This document shows positions 1 through 5,050 of a stretch of 6,261 nt of DNA, piece after piece. This DNA is from Desulfobacteraceae bacterium (GTDB lineage Bacteria > Desulfobacterota > Desulfobacteria > Desulfobacterales > UBA11574). The notes under the pieces are model-generated. The model made no database searches. It saw only the letters and a program-made list of their open reading frames with translations, and was not told where the DNA came from. The translations under genes and the position numbers were made by a program. The stretch covers positions 1 through 6,261 of the forward strand of contig PKTV01000239.1 of assembly GCA_002868985.1 (NCBI GenBank), in the 5' to 3' direction. Within the stretch, counting starts at the first letter, position 1, and each line of letters opens with the position of its first letter.

Positions 1-122
1 GCTGGGCCAAAGAGCATCGCAACGGATGGTGGCTCAACCTGCTCGGGGGTGCAACCCTGTTGATTACTACGCTTCTGGCCGTACGTTTCATTTTGACCAA
101 AACCGGTATTTGGTCTGGATAA
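1..122 (+). CDS. C-terminal fragment of an integral membrane protein
   Basis: The window opens inside a gene. Reading from base 3 gives 39 residues ending in TAA at 120-122. The fragment has a short charged and aromatic stretch (WAKEHRNGWW), then about 20 hydrophobic residues (from LNLLGGATLL to about LLAVRFIL) and a short polar tail, which fits a last transmembrane helix. The pattern of a basic 'RNGW..NLLG' turn before the final helix reminds me of the C-terminus of NRAMP-type divalent metal transporters, but this is too short to assign a family. The other two forward frames either stop at 61-63 or give a polar, non-membrane peptide. It ends 39 bp before the DUF2284 gene on the same strand, so the two could be co-transcribed. 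Confidence 0.6.
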   Translation, partial: WAKEHRNGWWLNLLGGATLLITTLLAVRFILTKTGIWSG

Positions 123-161
123 TCGAATAATATCGTGTAACGATTTTATAAGGAAACAGCT

Positions 162-761
162 ATGAAAAACACGAAAAAACTCGAAGAACTAAGGGGATTT
201 GCCGAAGAGCTTGGGGCTGACCGGGCTGTGGTTATACCGACATCAGACCTGGTGATCCGGACCACTGCTTGGGCCAAATGCTTTGTCCCGGCATGCAAAT
301 TTTATGGCAGCAGTATTATGTGTCCGCCACATAATCCTTTGACGCCTGACGTCACGGAACGAATTGTCTCGGAATTCCGACACGGAATTTTGCTACAACT
401 GGATGCCAAGGTTGGCGACTTCGTGGGAGACCAATGGCGCAAAAAACATGTGACCACCGAACTTAAACATAAAGAAATTGTCGCCAAACTCGAAGGTCGT
501 GCTTTTTACATGGGGTTTCCTCTGGCCATGGGGTTCGCGGCCGGAGAATGTTCTCTATGTCTGCCACATACACCCTGTTCTGTGCTGAAAGGCCGGGACT
601 GCTCCCATCCCCTTCAGGCTAGACCAGCCATGGAAGCATGCGGTTTTGATGTGTTCACTATTGCACGACGGGTCGGATGGGAGGTTGTCCCCATCGGACA
701 TGAATCCAAACAAGATGCCGTTCCATGCGCCAGCCTTATCGGCTTGGTGCTTGTGGTTTGA
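162..761 (+). CDS. DUF2284 family predicted metal-binding protein
   Basis: This 199-residue soluble protein has no signal peptide or membrane segment. It matches the layout of DUF2284, a family of predicted metal-binding proteins of unknown biochemical function. An N-terminal cysteine group (C40, C45 and C54, the last in 'MCPPHNPL') is separated from a C-terminal group (C130, C133, C139, C147) followed by 'HPLQARPAMEACGFDVF' with C160. The CxxC-x5-C-x7-C arrangement could hold an iron-sulfur cluster or zinc; which one is not shown by the sequence. The ATG start is supported by AGGA at 151-154, seven bases upstream. The gene lies between a membrane protein end (39 bp upstream) and a P-loop NTPase (56 bp downstream), both on the same strand. 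Family placement is firm; the ligand and any role in metal handling are inference. Confidence 0.85.
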   Translation: MKNTKKLEELRGFAEELGADRAVVIPTSDLVIRTTAWAKCFVPACKFYGSSIMCPPHNPLTPDVTERIVSEFRHGILLQLDAKVGDFVGDQWRKKHVTTELKHKEIVAKLEGRAFYMGFPLAMGFAAGECSLCLPHTPCSVLKGRDCSHPLQARPAMEACGFDVFTIARRVGWEVVPIGHESKQDAVPCASLIGLVLVV

Positions 762-817
762 GAATCATACCCGATTAAATATCTGAGCCCTTGGAAAGTT
801 TTTTAAGGTAAAATCAT

Positions 818-1354
818 ATGGATAACATCGATCACTACATGAACCTGCGAACCATCATCGTTGGAGACGTCAACGTCGGCAAGACGTCTCAAACTTTAAG
901 TATTCTTAAGCTTTTTCTAAAGGCTGGCCATGCAGGAAAGATAGCAATTCTCGACTTAGCCCCCGGTAATATCCAGGGAATCGGCGGAAAAATGAAGCCG
1001 CCGCTGGGTGAGCCTTTGCTGTATTTAACGACATCCATCCTTGCACCCCGTCTTACGGGAAAAAACGAAGACCACACCCTAAAGTTGGCAGAGAAAAATG
1101 CAACCGCCATAGAAAAACTCTTTACAAAATTTTATCGGCAAAAAAGAGAAATCCTATTTGTCAACGATGTAACGCTTTACTTTCAGGCCGGCGATTTTGA
1201 ACGTTTTACAAAAATCCTTGATATTACTTCCACCCATATCATTAACGCTTATTACGGGCATGCGTTTTCCGATTCCGAACTCACGCGGCGCGAAAAAAAA
1301 TTGACGGAAGCGTTAATGAAACAATGTGACCAAATCATCGAAATGCCATTATAA
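818..1354 (+). CDS. Small P-loop NTPase of unrecognised family
   Basis: This 178-residue cytoplasmic protein opens with a beta-strand and Walker A motif, IIVGDVNVGKTS (GxxxxGKT at residues 16-23). A second strand follows, KIAILDLAP (41-49, with D46), leading into a glycine-rich 'GIGGKM' loop (54-59). A third strand, EILFVNDVTLYF (111-122), could serve as Walker B or a sensor strand; its acidic residue is D117. The C-terminal third is charged and helical. AAGG at 805-808 stands nine bases before the ATG, which favours this start over the internal Met at residue 8. I do not recognise a named family: the size and the DLAP/GGK features resemble uncharacterised ATP-binding proteins rather than a Ras-like GTPase, since no NKxD motif is visible. 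Same strand and a 56-bp gap suggest cotranscription with the DUF2284 gene. NTP binding is well supported, biological role unknown. Confidence 0.8.
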   Translation: MDNIDHYMNLRTIIVGDVNVGKTSQTLSILKLFLKAGHAGKIAILDLAPGNIQGIGGKMKPPLGEPLLYLTTSILAPRLTGKNEDHTLKLAEKNATAIEKLFTKFYRQKREILFVNDVTLYFQAGDFERFTKILDITSTHIINAYYGHAFSDSELTRREKKLTEALMKQCDQIIEMPL

Positions 1355-1369
1355 ATTTCCAGTTGGTTG

Positions 1370-1495
1370 GCTTCGCTCACAATTGGAATGATGGAATGTT
1401 GGGTTAATGGTAAAATTTGTTTTGAGGATAAAACTTAAAATGGATGATATCCTTTTAAAAATCAAATTTTCAGTATTCCATTTTCCCAACATCCA
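1370..1495. repeat. Dispersed hairpin repeat, copy A
   Basis: This non-coding stretch is a diverged copy of the sequence at 3371-3526, in the same orientation. The first 21 bases (1370-1390) are identical to 3371-3391, the 26 bases at 1395-1420 are identical to 3419-3444, and similarity continues with scattered changes to 1480. The element is an imperfect palindrome. TGGAATGTTGGG (1392-1403) pairs with CCCAACATCCA (1485-1495) with one bulged A, AAAATTTG (1412-1419) pairs with CAAATTTT (1463-1470), and AGGATA (1425-1430) pairs with TATCCT (1448-1453). It starts 16 bases after the NTPase stop codon. A separate inverted repeat at 1359-1386 overlaps its left edge and is not shared with the other copy. 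It may be a MITE-like or REP-like element; no transposase or flanking target duplication is visible. Confidence 0.8.
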
Positions 1496-1562
1496 AGGCA
1501 AACGTTCGACCATTAAAATATTCCTCATATTTTCATTAAGTTGTAGAATTTTCGAGACGTCT

Positions 1563-1737
1563 AATTAGTGTCCATCCATAAATGAGATTTTTTGTTCAAG
1601 AACCCCCGCTGAAAAGAACGGGATAAAAAGGCATGCGAAAAAAATAACCACAGGCATATATTTGATATTCCGAGGATTATTTTTTGAGTATAACACAGAG
1701 ATTGGAAAAAAGGGCCATTTATGGATAGACACTAATT
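1563..1737. mobile_element. MITE-like element with terminal inverted repeats
   Basis: The ends are AGTGTCCATCCATAAATG (1567-1584) and its near-perfect inverse CATTTATGGATAGACACT (1716-1733), with one mismatch in 18. Both ends are directly flanked by AATT (1563-1566 and 1734-1737), which could be a 4-bp target duplication, although AATT is itself palindromic and merely lengthens the inverted repeat to 22. A T6 run (1588-1593) and an A6 run (1706-1711) extend the symmetry inward. The 131-bp interior carries no open frame of note and a small CCCG/CGGG hairpin (1605-1622). This is the layout of a non-autonomous insertion element whose transposase would be encoded elsewhere. The family is not assigned. 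Confidence 0.65.
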
Positions 1738-1898
1738 TTTGTCACATTATTTGACGTTATTTGTCATACCATTTCAATCGAACAACTTCGATCGTTGGTC
1801 TAACTATTCATAAATATAACATATTTTCTCTATTATCTGCCTGGTTCAATTCTTGCATTTTAACTGAATTGGATGAAAATCATAAATGGAGTATACAT
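1738..1898. other. AT-rich leader upstream of the lipoprotein gene
   Basis: This non-coding stretch between the MITE-like element and the lipoprotein start is strongly AT-rich. It starts with three TTGNC-type words about one helical turn apart (TTGTCA 1739-1744, TTGAC 1751-1755, TTGTCA 1761-1766). An open frame runs through it in phase with the lipoprotein gene from a TTG at 1761, but the ribosome-binding site and signal peptide place the true start at 1899. No sigma-70 promoter with acceptable -35/-10 spacing stands out. The transcription start is unknown. Confidence 0.4.
1888..1891 (+). promoter_or_regulatory. Ribosome-binding site fixing the lipoprotein start
   Basis: GGAG lies seven bases before the ATG at 1899. 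It decides between this start and a longer in-frame reading beginning at TTG 1761, whose extra 46 residues would bury the signal peptide. Confidence 0.6.
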
Positions 1899-2108
1899 AT
1901 GAACAACAGTGTTTTTAAACGAATAATACTTCTTTTAAGTATTGTTTTATTTATATTTTCTTTAAGTGCATGTGAAACGATGAAAGCAGCGGTAAGTTTT
2001 AAATGGGGTAAAAGAACAGAATGCGAACATCATCTTGAAGCAAAAAAGACCCAAAAGGAATATCCCTCAACCTCATATACAGGCCCATGGATAATGAGCA
2101 AACAATAA
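1899..2108 (+). CDS. Small predicted lipoprotein, function unknown
   Basis: This 69-residue protein begins MNNSVFKR, then a hydrophobic core (I9-F20), then the lipobox L22-S23-A24-C25, so signal peptidase II should cleave before C25. The predicted mature peptide is only 45 residues, starting CETMKAAVSF. Glutamate at +2 after the cysteine would suggest outer-membrane delivery by the usual rule for Gram-negative lipoproteins. A second cysteine (C42, in RTECEHH) and a basic, lysine-rich tail follow; no known domain is visible. Codons are AT-rich compared with the DUF2284 gene, which may reflect recent acquisition or relaxed constraint. The gene stands alone, downstream of two repeat elements and convergent with coaD. 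An entericidin-like or envelope stress role is possible but nothing in the sequence shows it. Confidence 0.65.
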   Translation: MNNSVFKRIILLLSIVLFIFSLSACETMKAAVSFKWGKRTECEHHLEAKKTQKEYPSTSYTGPWIMSKQ

Positions 2109-2173
2109 ATGTTGGTCTTATCCCTTCCTGAAACGGTTACGATACCCCTTACAGATCATTTAGTTTTTATCCT

Positions 2174-2198
2174 AAGAAAGGTCCTCTTTGAAAGAGCC
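2174..2198 (-). terminator. Possible weak terminator after coaD
   Basis: Read on the minus strand just past the coaD stop, GGCTCTTTCAAAGAGGACC (2198-2180) folds into a short stem (CTCTT/AAGAG with outer GG/CC across a mismatch) followed by TTTCTT. The stem is short and the T tract interrupted, so termination is tentative. The site is in the convergent gap between the lipoprotein gene and coaD, where a terminator is expected. Confidence 0.35.
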
Positions 2199-2201
2199 TG
2201 T

Positions 2202-2690
2202 TCAAGAATTCGGATGGAATTTTTCCTTTAATTTCTGGTTGACAATAGGCGGCACCATGCTTTCGATATCACCACCAAACTGTGCTGCCTCTTTGATTAT
2301 AGATGAACTGGTAAAAATCCATCGCAGACCCGTCATTAGGAAGACGGTCTGAACTTCTCTATTTAATCTTCGGTTCATGAGTGCCAGCTGAAATTCATAT
2401 TCAAAATCAGAAACCGCGCGCATCCCCCGAAGTATGGCGATAGAACCTTTCTTTGACGCATATTCCACAAGAAGCCCGTCAAAAGTTTCAACCTCAATAT
2501 TCGGATAGGCTTCAAAACTCGATTCAAGCATCTCTACCCGTTCTTCAGCGGAAAACAAAAATTCTTTTACTGGATTATGCAATATGGCCACGATGATTTT
2601 ATCAAAAAGTTTAAGCCCTCTTTGCGCAATATCAACATGACCGTTTGTCACCGGATCAAAGGATCCTGGATATATGGCAATTTTTCGCAT
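2202..2690 (-). CDS. coaD: Pantetheine-phosphate adenylyltransferase (CoaD)
   Basis: This enzyme transfers AMP from ATP to 4'-phosphopantetheine, giving dephospho-CoA and pyrophosphate, the penultimate step of coenzyme A synthesis in the cytoplasm. The 162-residue length is normal for the bacterial family. The nucleotidyltransferase signature is present: YPGSFDPVTNGH at residues 7-18 with T15-N-G-H18 at the active site. K42 in the substrate region, R88-G-M-R91 followed by DFEYEFQLA, and the SSSIIKEAA segment (128-136) with GGD are also present. All key residues look intact. A purine-rich AGGGATGGA stretch (2697-2705) precedes the ATG. It lies 74 bp downstream of rsmD on the same strand, a widespread bacterial neighbour arrangement, and the two are probably cotranscribed. 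Confidence 0.97.
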   Translation of the reverse strand: MRKIAIYPGSFDPVTNGHVDIAQRGLKLFDKIIVAILHNPVKEFLFSAEERVEMLESSFEAYPNIEVETFDGLLVEYASKKGSIAILRGMRAVSDFEYEFQLALMNRRLNREVQTVFLMTGLRWIFTSSSIIKEAAQFGGDIESMVPPIVNQKLKEKFHPNS

Positions 2691-2722
2691 TTACTATCCA
2701 TCCCTTTCGGTTTTTATATTTC

Positions 2723-2741
2723 TCCCCAAATAAAATGGGGA
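2723..2741. other. Perfect 6-bp hairpin between rsmD and coaD
   Basis: TCCCCA (2723-2728) and TGGGGA (2736-2741) form a perfect six-base stem around a seven-base A/T loop in the 74-bp rsmD-coaD gap. Neither strand follows it with a T run, so it does not look like an intrinsic terminator. It could be an mRNA processing or stability structure ahead of coaD. Confidence 0.35.
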
Positions 2742-2764
2742 ATTCAAATTTAACAAAAACGGCT

Positions 2765-3325
2765 TCATATCACATAGTTTAAGAATGAAACAAGCGTTTT
2801 TCCATGTTTTCTCTGATCTAAAAGATCAAATGCAAAAAAATCTGTTGGAATCGGTTCAAAAAGAGAGTGTTCAACCACAATACAGGCGCCTTTTTTTAAA
2901 GAATGACTTTTGTCAAGATTGAACAATGTCGATTTTATCAAGTTTTTGTCGTATGGAGGATCTAAAAAGATAAGATCAAAATTTTGTTTTTTTGATCTTA
3001 TGCAATTTAAATTTTGTCTAATATTCCATTTGACAATATTGGCCTTTTGATCAAGCATGCATGAATCAATGTTTCTCCTTAATACAGATAGAGCCCCTTT
3101 TCTATTATCTACAAATACAACCGATTCAGCGCCTCTGCTTAGGGCTTCGATACCCAAAGCGCCTGTCCCTGCAAACAAGTCCAGCACCACCGCATCCAGA
3201 ACACGTTGGGAAAGTATATTAAATATTGATTCTCGCAATCTGTCGGCAGTTGGCCGGATCGACATATCACGGACCGAATACAATTTTTTACCTTTCAAGG
3301 TGCCACTGATGATTCTCAATCCCAT
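2765..3325 (-). CDS. rsmD: 16S rRNA (guanine966-N2)-methyltransferase RsmD
   Basis: This is an S-adenosylmethionine-dependent methyltransferase that modifies G966 of 16S rRNA during 30S assembly. The 186-residue protein starts with the family's N-terminal signature: RIISGTLKGKKL, then RPTADRLRESIFNIL (residues 24-38). The SAM-binding motif I is VLDLFAGTGALGIEALSRGA (47-66), followed by VFVDNR (69-74). The catalytic D/N-PP-Y motif is FLDPPYD (120-126). Length and all motifs are typical, so the gene looks functional. Upstream of the ATG there is only a weak purine tract (AAAAAG), no clear Shine-Dalgarno. Its start is about 45 bp from the repeat at 3371-3526, so its promoter or leader probably overlaps that repeat. 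It is followed by coaD on the same strand. Confidence 0.96.
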   Translation of the reverse strand: MGLRIISGTLKGKKLYSVRDMSIRPTADRLRESIFNILSQRVLDAVVLDLFAGTGALGIEALSRGAESVVFVDNRKGALSVLRRNIDSCMLDQKANIVKWNIRQNLNCIRSKKQNFDLIFLDPPYDKNLIKSTLFNLDKSHSLKKGACIVVEHSLFEPIPTDFFAFDLLDQRKHGKTLVSFLNYVI

Positions 3326-3370
3326 AACTTTTTAATTCGTTTATTCTCTTTATTATGAAAAAGTTAGATC

Positions 3371-3526
3371 GCTTCGCTCACAATTGGAATGCTGGAATAA
3401 TGGGTTTTGAGTTAATACAATGTTGGGTTAATGGTAAAATTTGTGTCGACGATAAAACTAAAAACGGATAATATCCTTTTAAAAACCAAACTTCCAGTAT
3501 TCCACCATTCCATTATTCCGTATTCG
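3371..3526. repeat. Dispersed hairpin repeat, copy B
   Basis: This is the second copy of the element at 1370-1495, in the same orientation, between rsmD and the NtrX gene. It differs by a 23-base extra segment (3399-3421) and by point changes. Its arms pair with each other: GGAATAATGG (3394-3403) is perfectly complementary to CCATTATTCC (3510-3519), and GAAT (3387-3390) with ATTC (3522-3525) extends the stem. Inside, AAATTTG (3437-3443) faces CAAACTT (3487-3493) with one mismatch. The arms are themselves periodic: GGAAT recurs at 8-base spacing on the left (3386, 3394), and ATTC at 3499, 3507, 3515 and 3522 on the right. Bases 3527-3601, between the repeat and the NtrX stop, show nothing recognisable. 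Confidence 0.8.
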
Positions 3527-3601
3527 ATAAAATCGTTAAAGCCTCAAAAAATAGCTCATTTTTCAATAAATTGTGGATATTCCGAAACGTATAATCATTA
3601 A

Positions 3602-4984
3602 TCAGGATCTTGCGTCCAGAAGCTCTGTAAGATTTAGTTTTTTGAGCTTCTTATACAGATAATTCCTTTGGACCCCGATGGCTTCAGCAGTTTTAGTAAC
3701 ATTGTTGCTGTATTGAGTCAGTTTTTTTTTGATAAATTCTCTTTCGAACATCTCCTTGGCTTCCTTTATGGAATTGCTCGAGAAAAGCTGGGCTTCAACC
3801 GATGCAATATCATCTTTTGCTTTCGGATTATAGGGCGAGGGCAAATCATGTTCATCAATAACATCTTTGTCTGTCATGATCGTCAGCCGCTCAACCAGAT
3901 TTTTTAACTCCCTGACATTTCCAGGCCATGAATAATTTAATAGAAGATCAAAAACGTTCTGGGTTACGACCTTTTTTTTACTCCGATTTTGTTTGGCACA
4001 TTCATCAAAAAATATTTCCATAAGTTGTGGAATGTCTTCCACACGATTTCTTAAGGGTGGAACTTCAATGGGTATGACATTCAACCTGTAGTAAATATCT
4101 TCTCTGAAAGTGCCCTTTTCAATCTCTTTTTCAAGGTCCTTATTGCTGGATGCAATAACCCGGACATCGATACTTAATGTTCTGCTTCCGCCAACCCTCT
4201 GGAATTGCTGTTCTTGTAGAACTCGAAGTATCTTAGACTGAGACTTCAAGCTCATATCGCCAATTTCATCCAGAAAAATGGTGCCTTTATTTGCCAGCTC
4301 GAATTTCCCTACTTTTTTCGTACTTGATTCGGCAAAGGCACCCTTTTCTTGCCCAAACAGTTCGCTTTCAATGAGTTCTTCGGGAATAGAAGCGCAGTGA
4401 ATGTCTATAAGGGGATAATCCACCCTTGAGCTGAGTTGGTGGATGGTGCGTGCAACCAGTTCTTTCCCTGTGCCATTCTCTCCGGTAATCAGTACCCATG
4501 CCTCTGTGGGAGCTGTTACGGCAATCTGTTTTTTCAGTTCTTGAATTGGAGGGCTGTTCCCGGTGATGGAGTGTTTTTCTAAAGTTTTTTTACGTAAATA
4601 TTTGTTTTCTTCTTCAAGTCTCCTAAAATTCAATGCATTGTTAATTGCCACAATAACTTTATCAATTGAAAGCGGCTTTTCGATTAAGTCAAATGCACCG
4701 AGTTTTGTCGCCTTTACAGCAGTTTCTATGGTCCCGTGTCCGGATATGATGATGACTTGTATGTGGGGATTGTCTTTCTTTATTTCCTTTAATGTTTCAA
4801 TACCATCGATGCCCGGCATCCAGATATCGAGCAATACAAGATCCGGCGATTCGGTATCGACGATTTTTAATGCCTCATACCCATTGGCAGCAGTTGTGAC
4901 CTCAAAACCTTCATCTGAAAGGAGTCCGCTTAAAGACTGAAGTATGGAAGGTTCATCATCTACAATTAAAATAGTAGGATACAT
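3602..4984 (-). CDS. ntrX: NtrX-like AAA+ response regulator with degenerate sigma-54 contact loop
   Basis: This 460-residue DNA-binding response regulator has three domains. The receiver (about 3-118) has D9-D10, phospho-acceptor D53 in LVLLDIWMPG, S81 and K103; the LLDIW and IISGHGTIETAVKA segments are typical of NtrX. The central AAA+ domain (about 140-370) has Walker A GENGTGKE (168-175), Walker B TIFLDE (235-240), FREDIYYRLNV with its arginine residues, and WPGNVREL (353-360). The C-terminal Fis-type helix-turn-helix (about 405-450) is NVTKTAEAIGVQRNYLYKK. The odd point is residues 215-220: GAFAES instead of GAFTGA, the loop that touches sigma-54, although ATPase motifs are intact. It may therefore act without sigma-54. 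The kinase gene lies 66 bp upstream on the same strand, so the two form a sensor-regulator pair. NtrX rather than NtrC is judged from the receiver and the partner kinase. Confidence 0.92.
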   Translation of the reverse strand: MYPTILIVDDEPSILQSLSGLLSDEGFEVTTAANGYEALKIVDTESPDLVLLDIWMPGIDGIETLKEIKKDNPHIQVIIISGHGTIETAVKATKLGAFDLIEKPLSIDKVIVAINNALNFRRLEEENKYLRKKTLEKHSITGNSPPIQELKKQIAVTAPTEAWVLITGENGTGKELVARTIHQLSSRVDYPLIDIHCASIPEELIESELFGQEKGAFAESSTKKVGKFELANKGTIFLDEIGDMSLKSQSKILRVLQEQQFQRVGGSRTLSIDVRVIASSNKDLEKEIEKGTFREDIYYRLNVIPIEVPPLRNRVEDIPQLMEIFFDECAKQNRSKKKVVTQNVFDLLLNYSWPGNVRELKNLVERLTIMTDKDVIDEHDLPSPYNPKAKDDIASVEAQLFSSNSIKEAKEMFEREFIKKKLTQYSNNVTKTAEAIGVQRNYLYKKLKKLNLTELLDARS

Positions 4985-4992
4985 GTTATAAA

Positions 4993-4999
4993 CTCCTTT
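4993..4999 (-). promoter_or_regulatory. Strong ribosome-binding site of the NtrX gene
   Basis: On the minus strand AAAGGAG stands eight bases before the ATG at 4984. It is the best Shine-Dalgarno match in the window and confirms the start, whose first residues MYPTILIVDDE lead straight into the receiver domain. Confidence 0.75.
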
Positions 5000-5050
5000 G
5001 TTATCCGAAACGAATTAAACTCGATTCAACAATTTTTAATGTGTCTGTAT

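Noticed and set aside
302..487. Minus-strand open frame inside the DUF2284 gene
   Set aside because: It is the antisense shadow of a gene with clear family motifs and has no recognisable product of its own.
1085..1104. TGGCAG...ATGC resembling a sigma-54 promoter
   Set aside because: The distance between the GG and GC elements is one base too long and the site is inside the NTPase coding region.
889..1110. Minus-strand open frame inside the NTPase gene
   Set aside because: It overlaps the P-loop coding region in antisense and shows no domain or ribosome-binding site.
1359..1386. Inverted repeat CCAGTTG/CAATTGG with an inner GGC-TTC-GCT hairpin just after the NTPase stop
   Set aside because: It could resemble a terminator, but no T run follows on the plus strand and its right half is the conserved start of the dispersed repeat, so I do not call it a terminator.
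1555..1562. AGACGTCT perfect 8-base palindrome
   Set aside because: It is short, occurs once outside genes, and has no partner site; chance is a sufficient explanation.
1761..1898. In-frame extension of the lipoprotein gene from TTG at 1761
   Set aside because: No ribosome-binding site supports it, it would put 46 polar residues before the signal peptide, and GGAG at 1888-1891 fits the ATG at 1899.
3057..3335. Plus-strand open frame opposite rsmD
   Set aside because: It is complementary to the conserved RsmD N-terminal and SAM-binding motifs, so the reading frame is incidental.
3371..3526. Possible CRISPR-like array because of the periodic ATTCC/GGAAT words
   Set aside because: The period is only 8 bases with no spacer-length units, and the words form hairpin arms rather than repeat-spacer units.
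4563..4940. Plus-strand open frame opposite the NtrX receiver domain
   Set aside because: It mirrors conserved receiver codons and contains no domain of its own.
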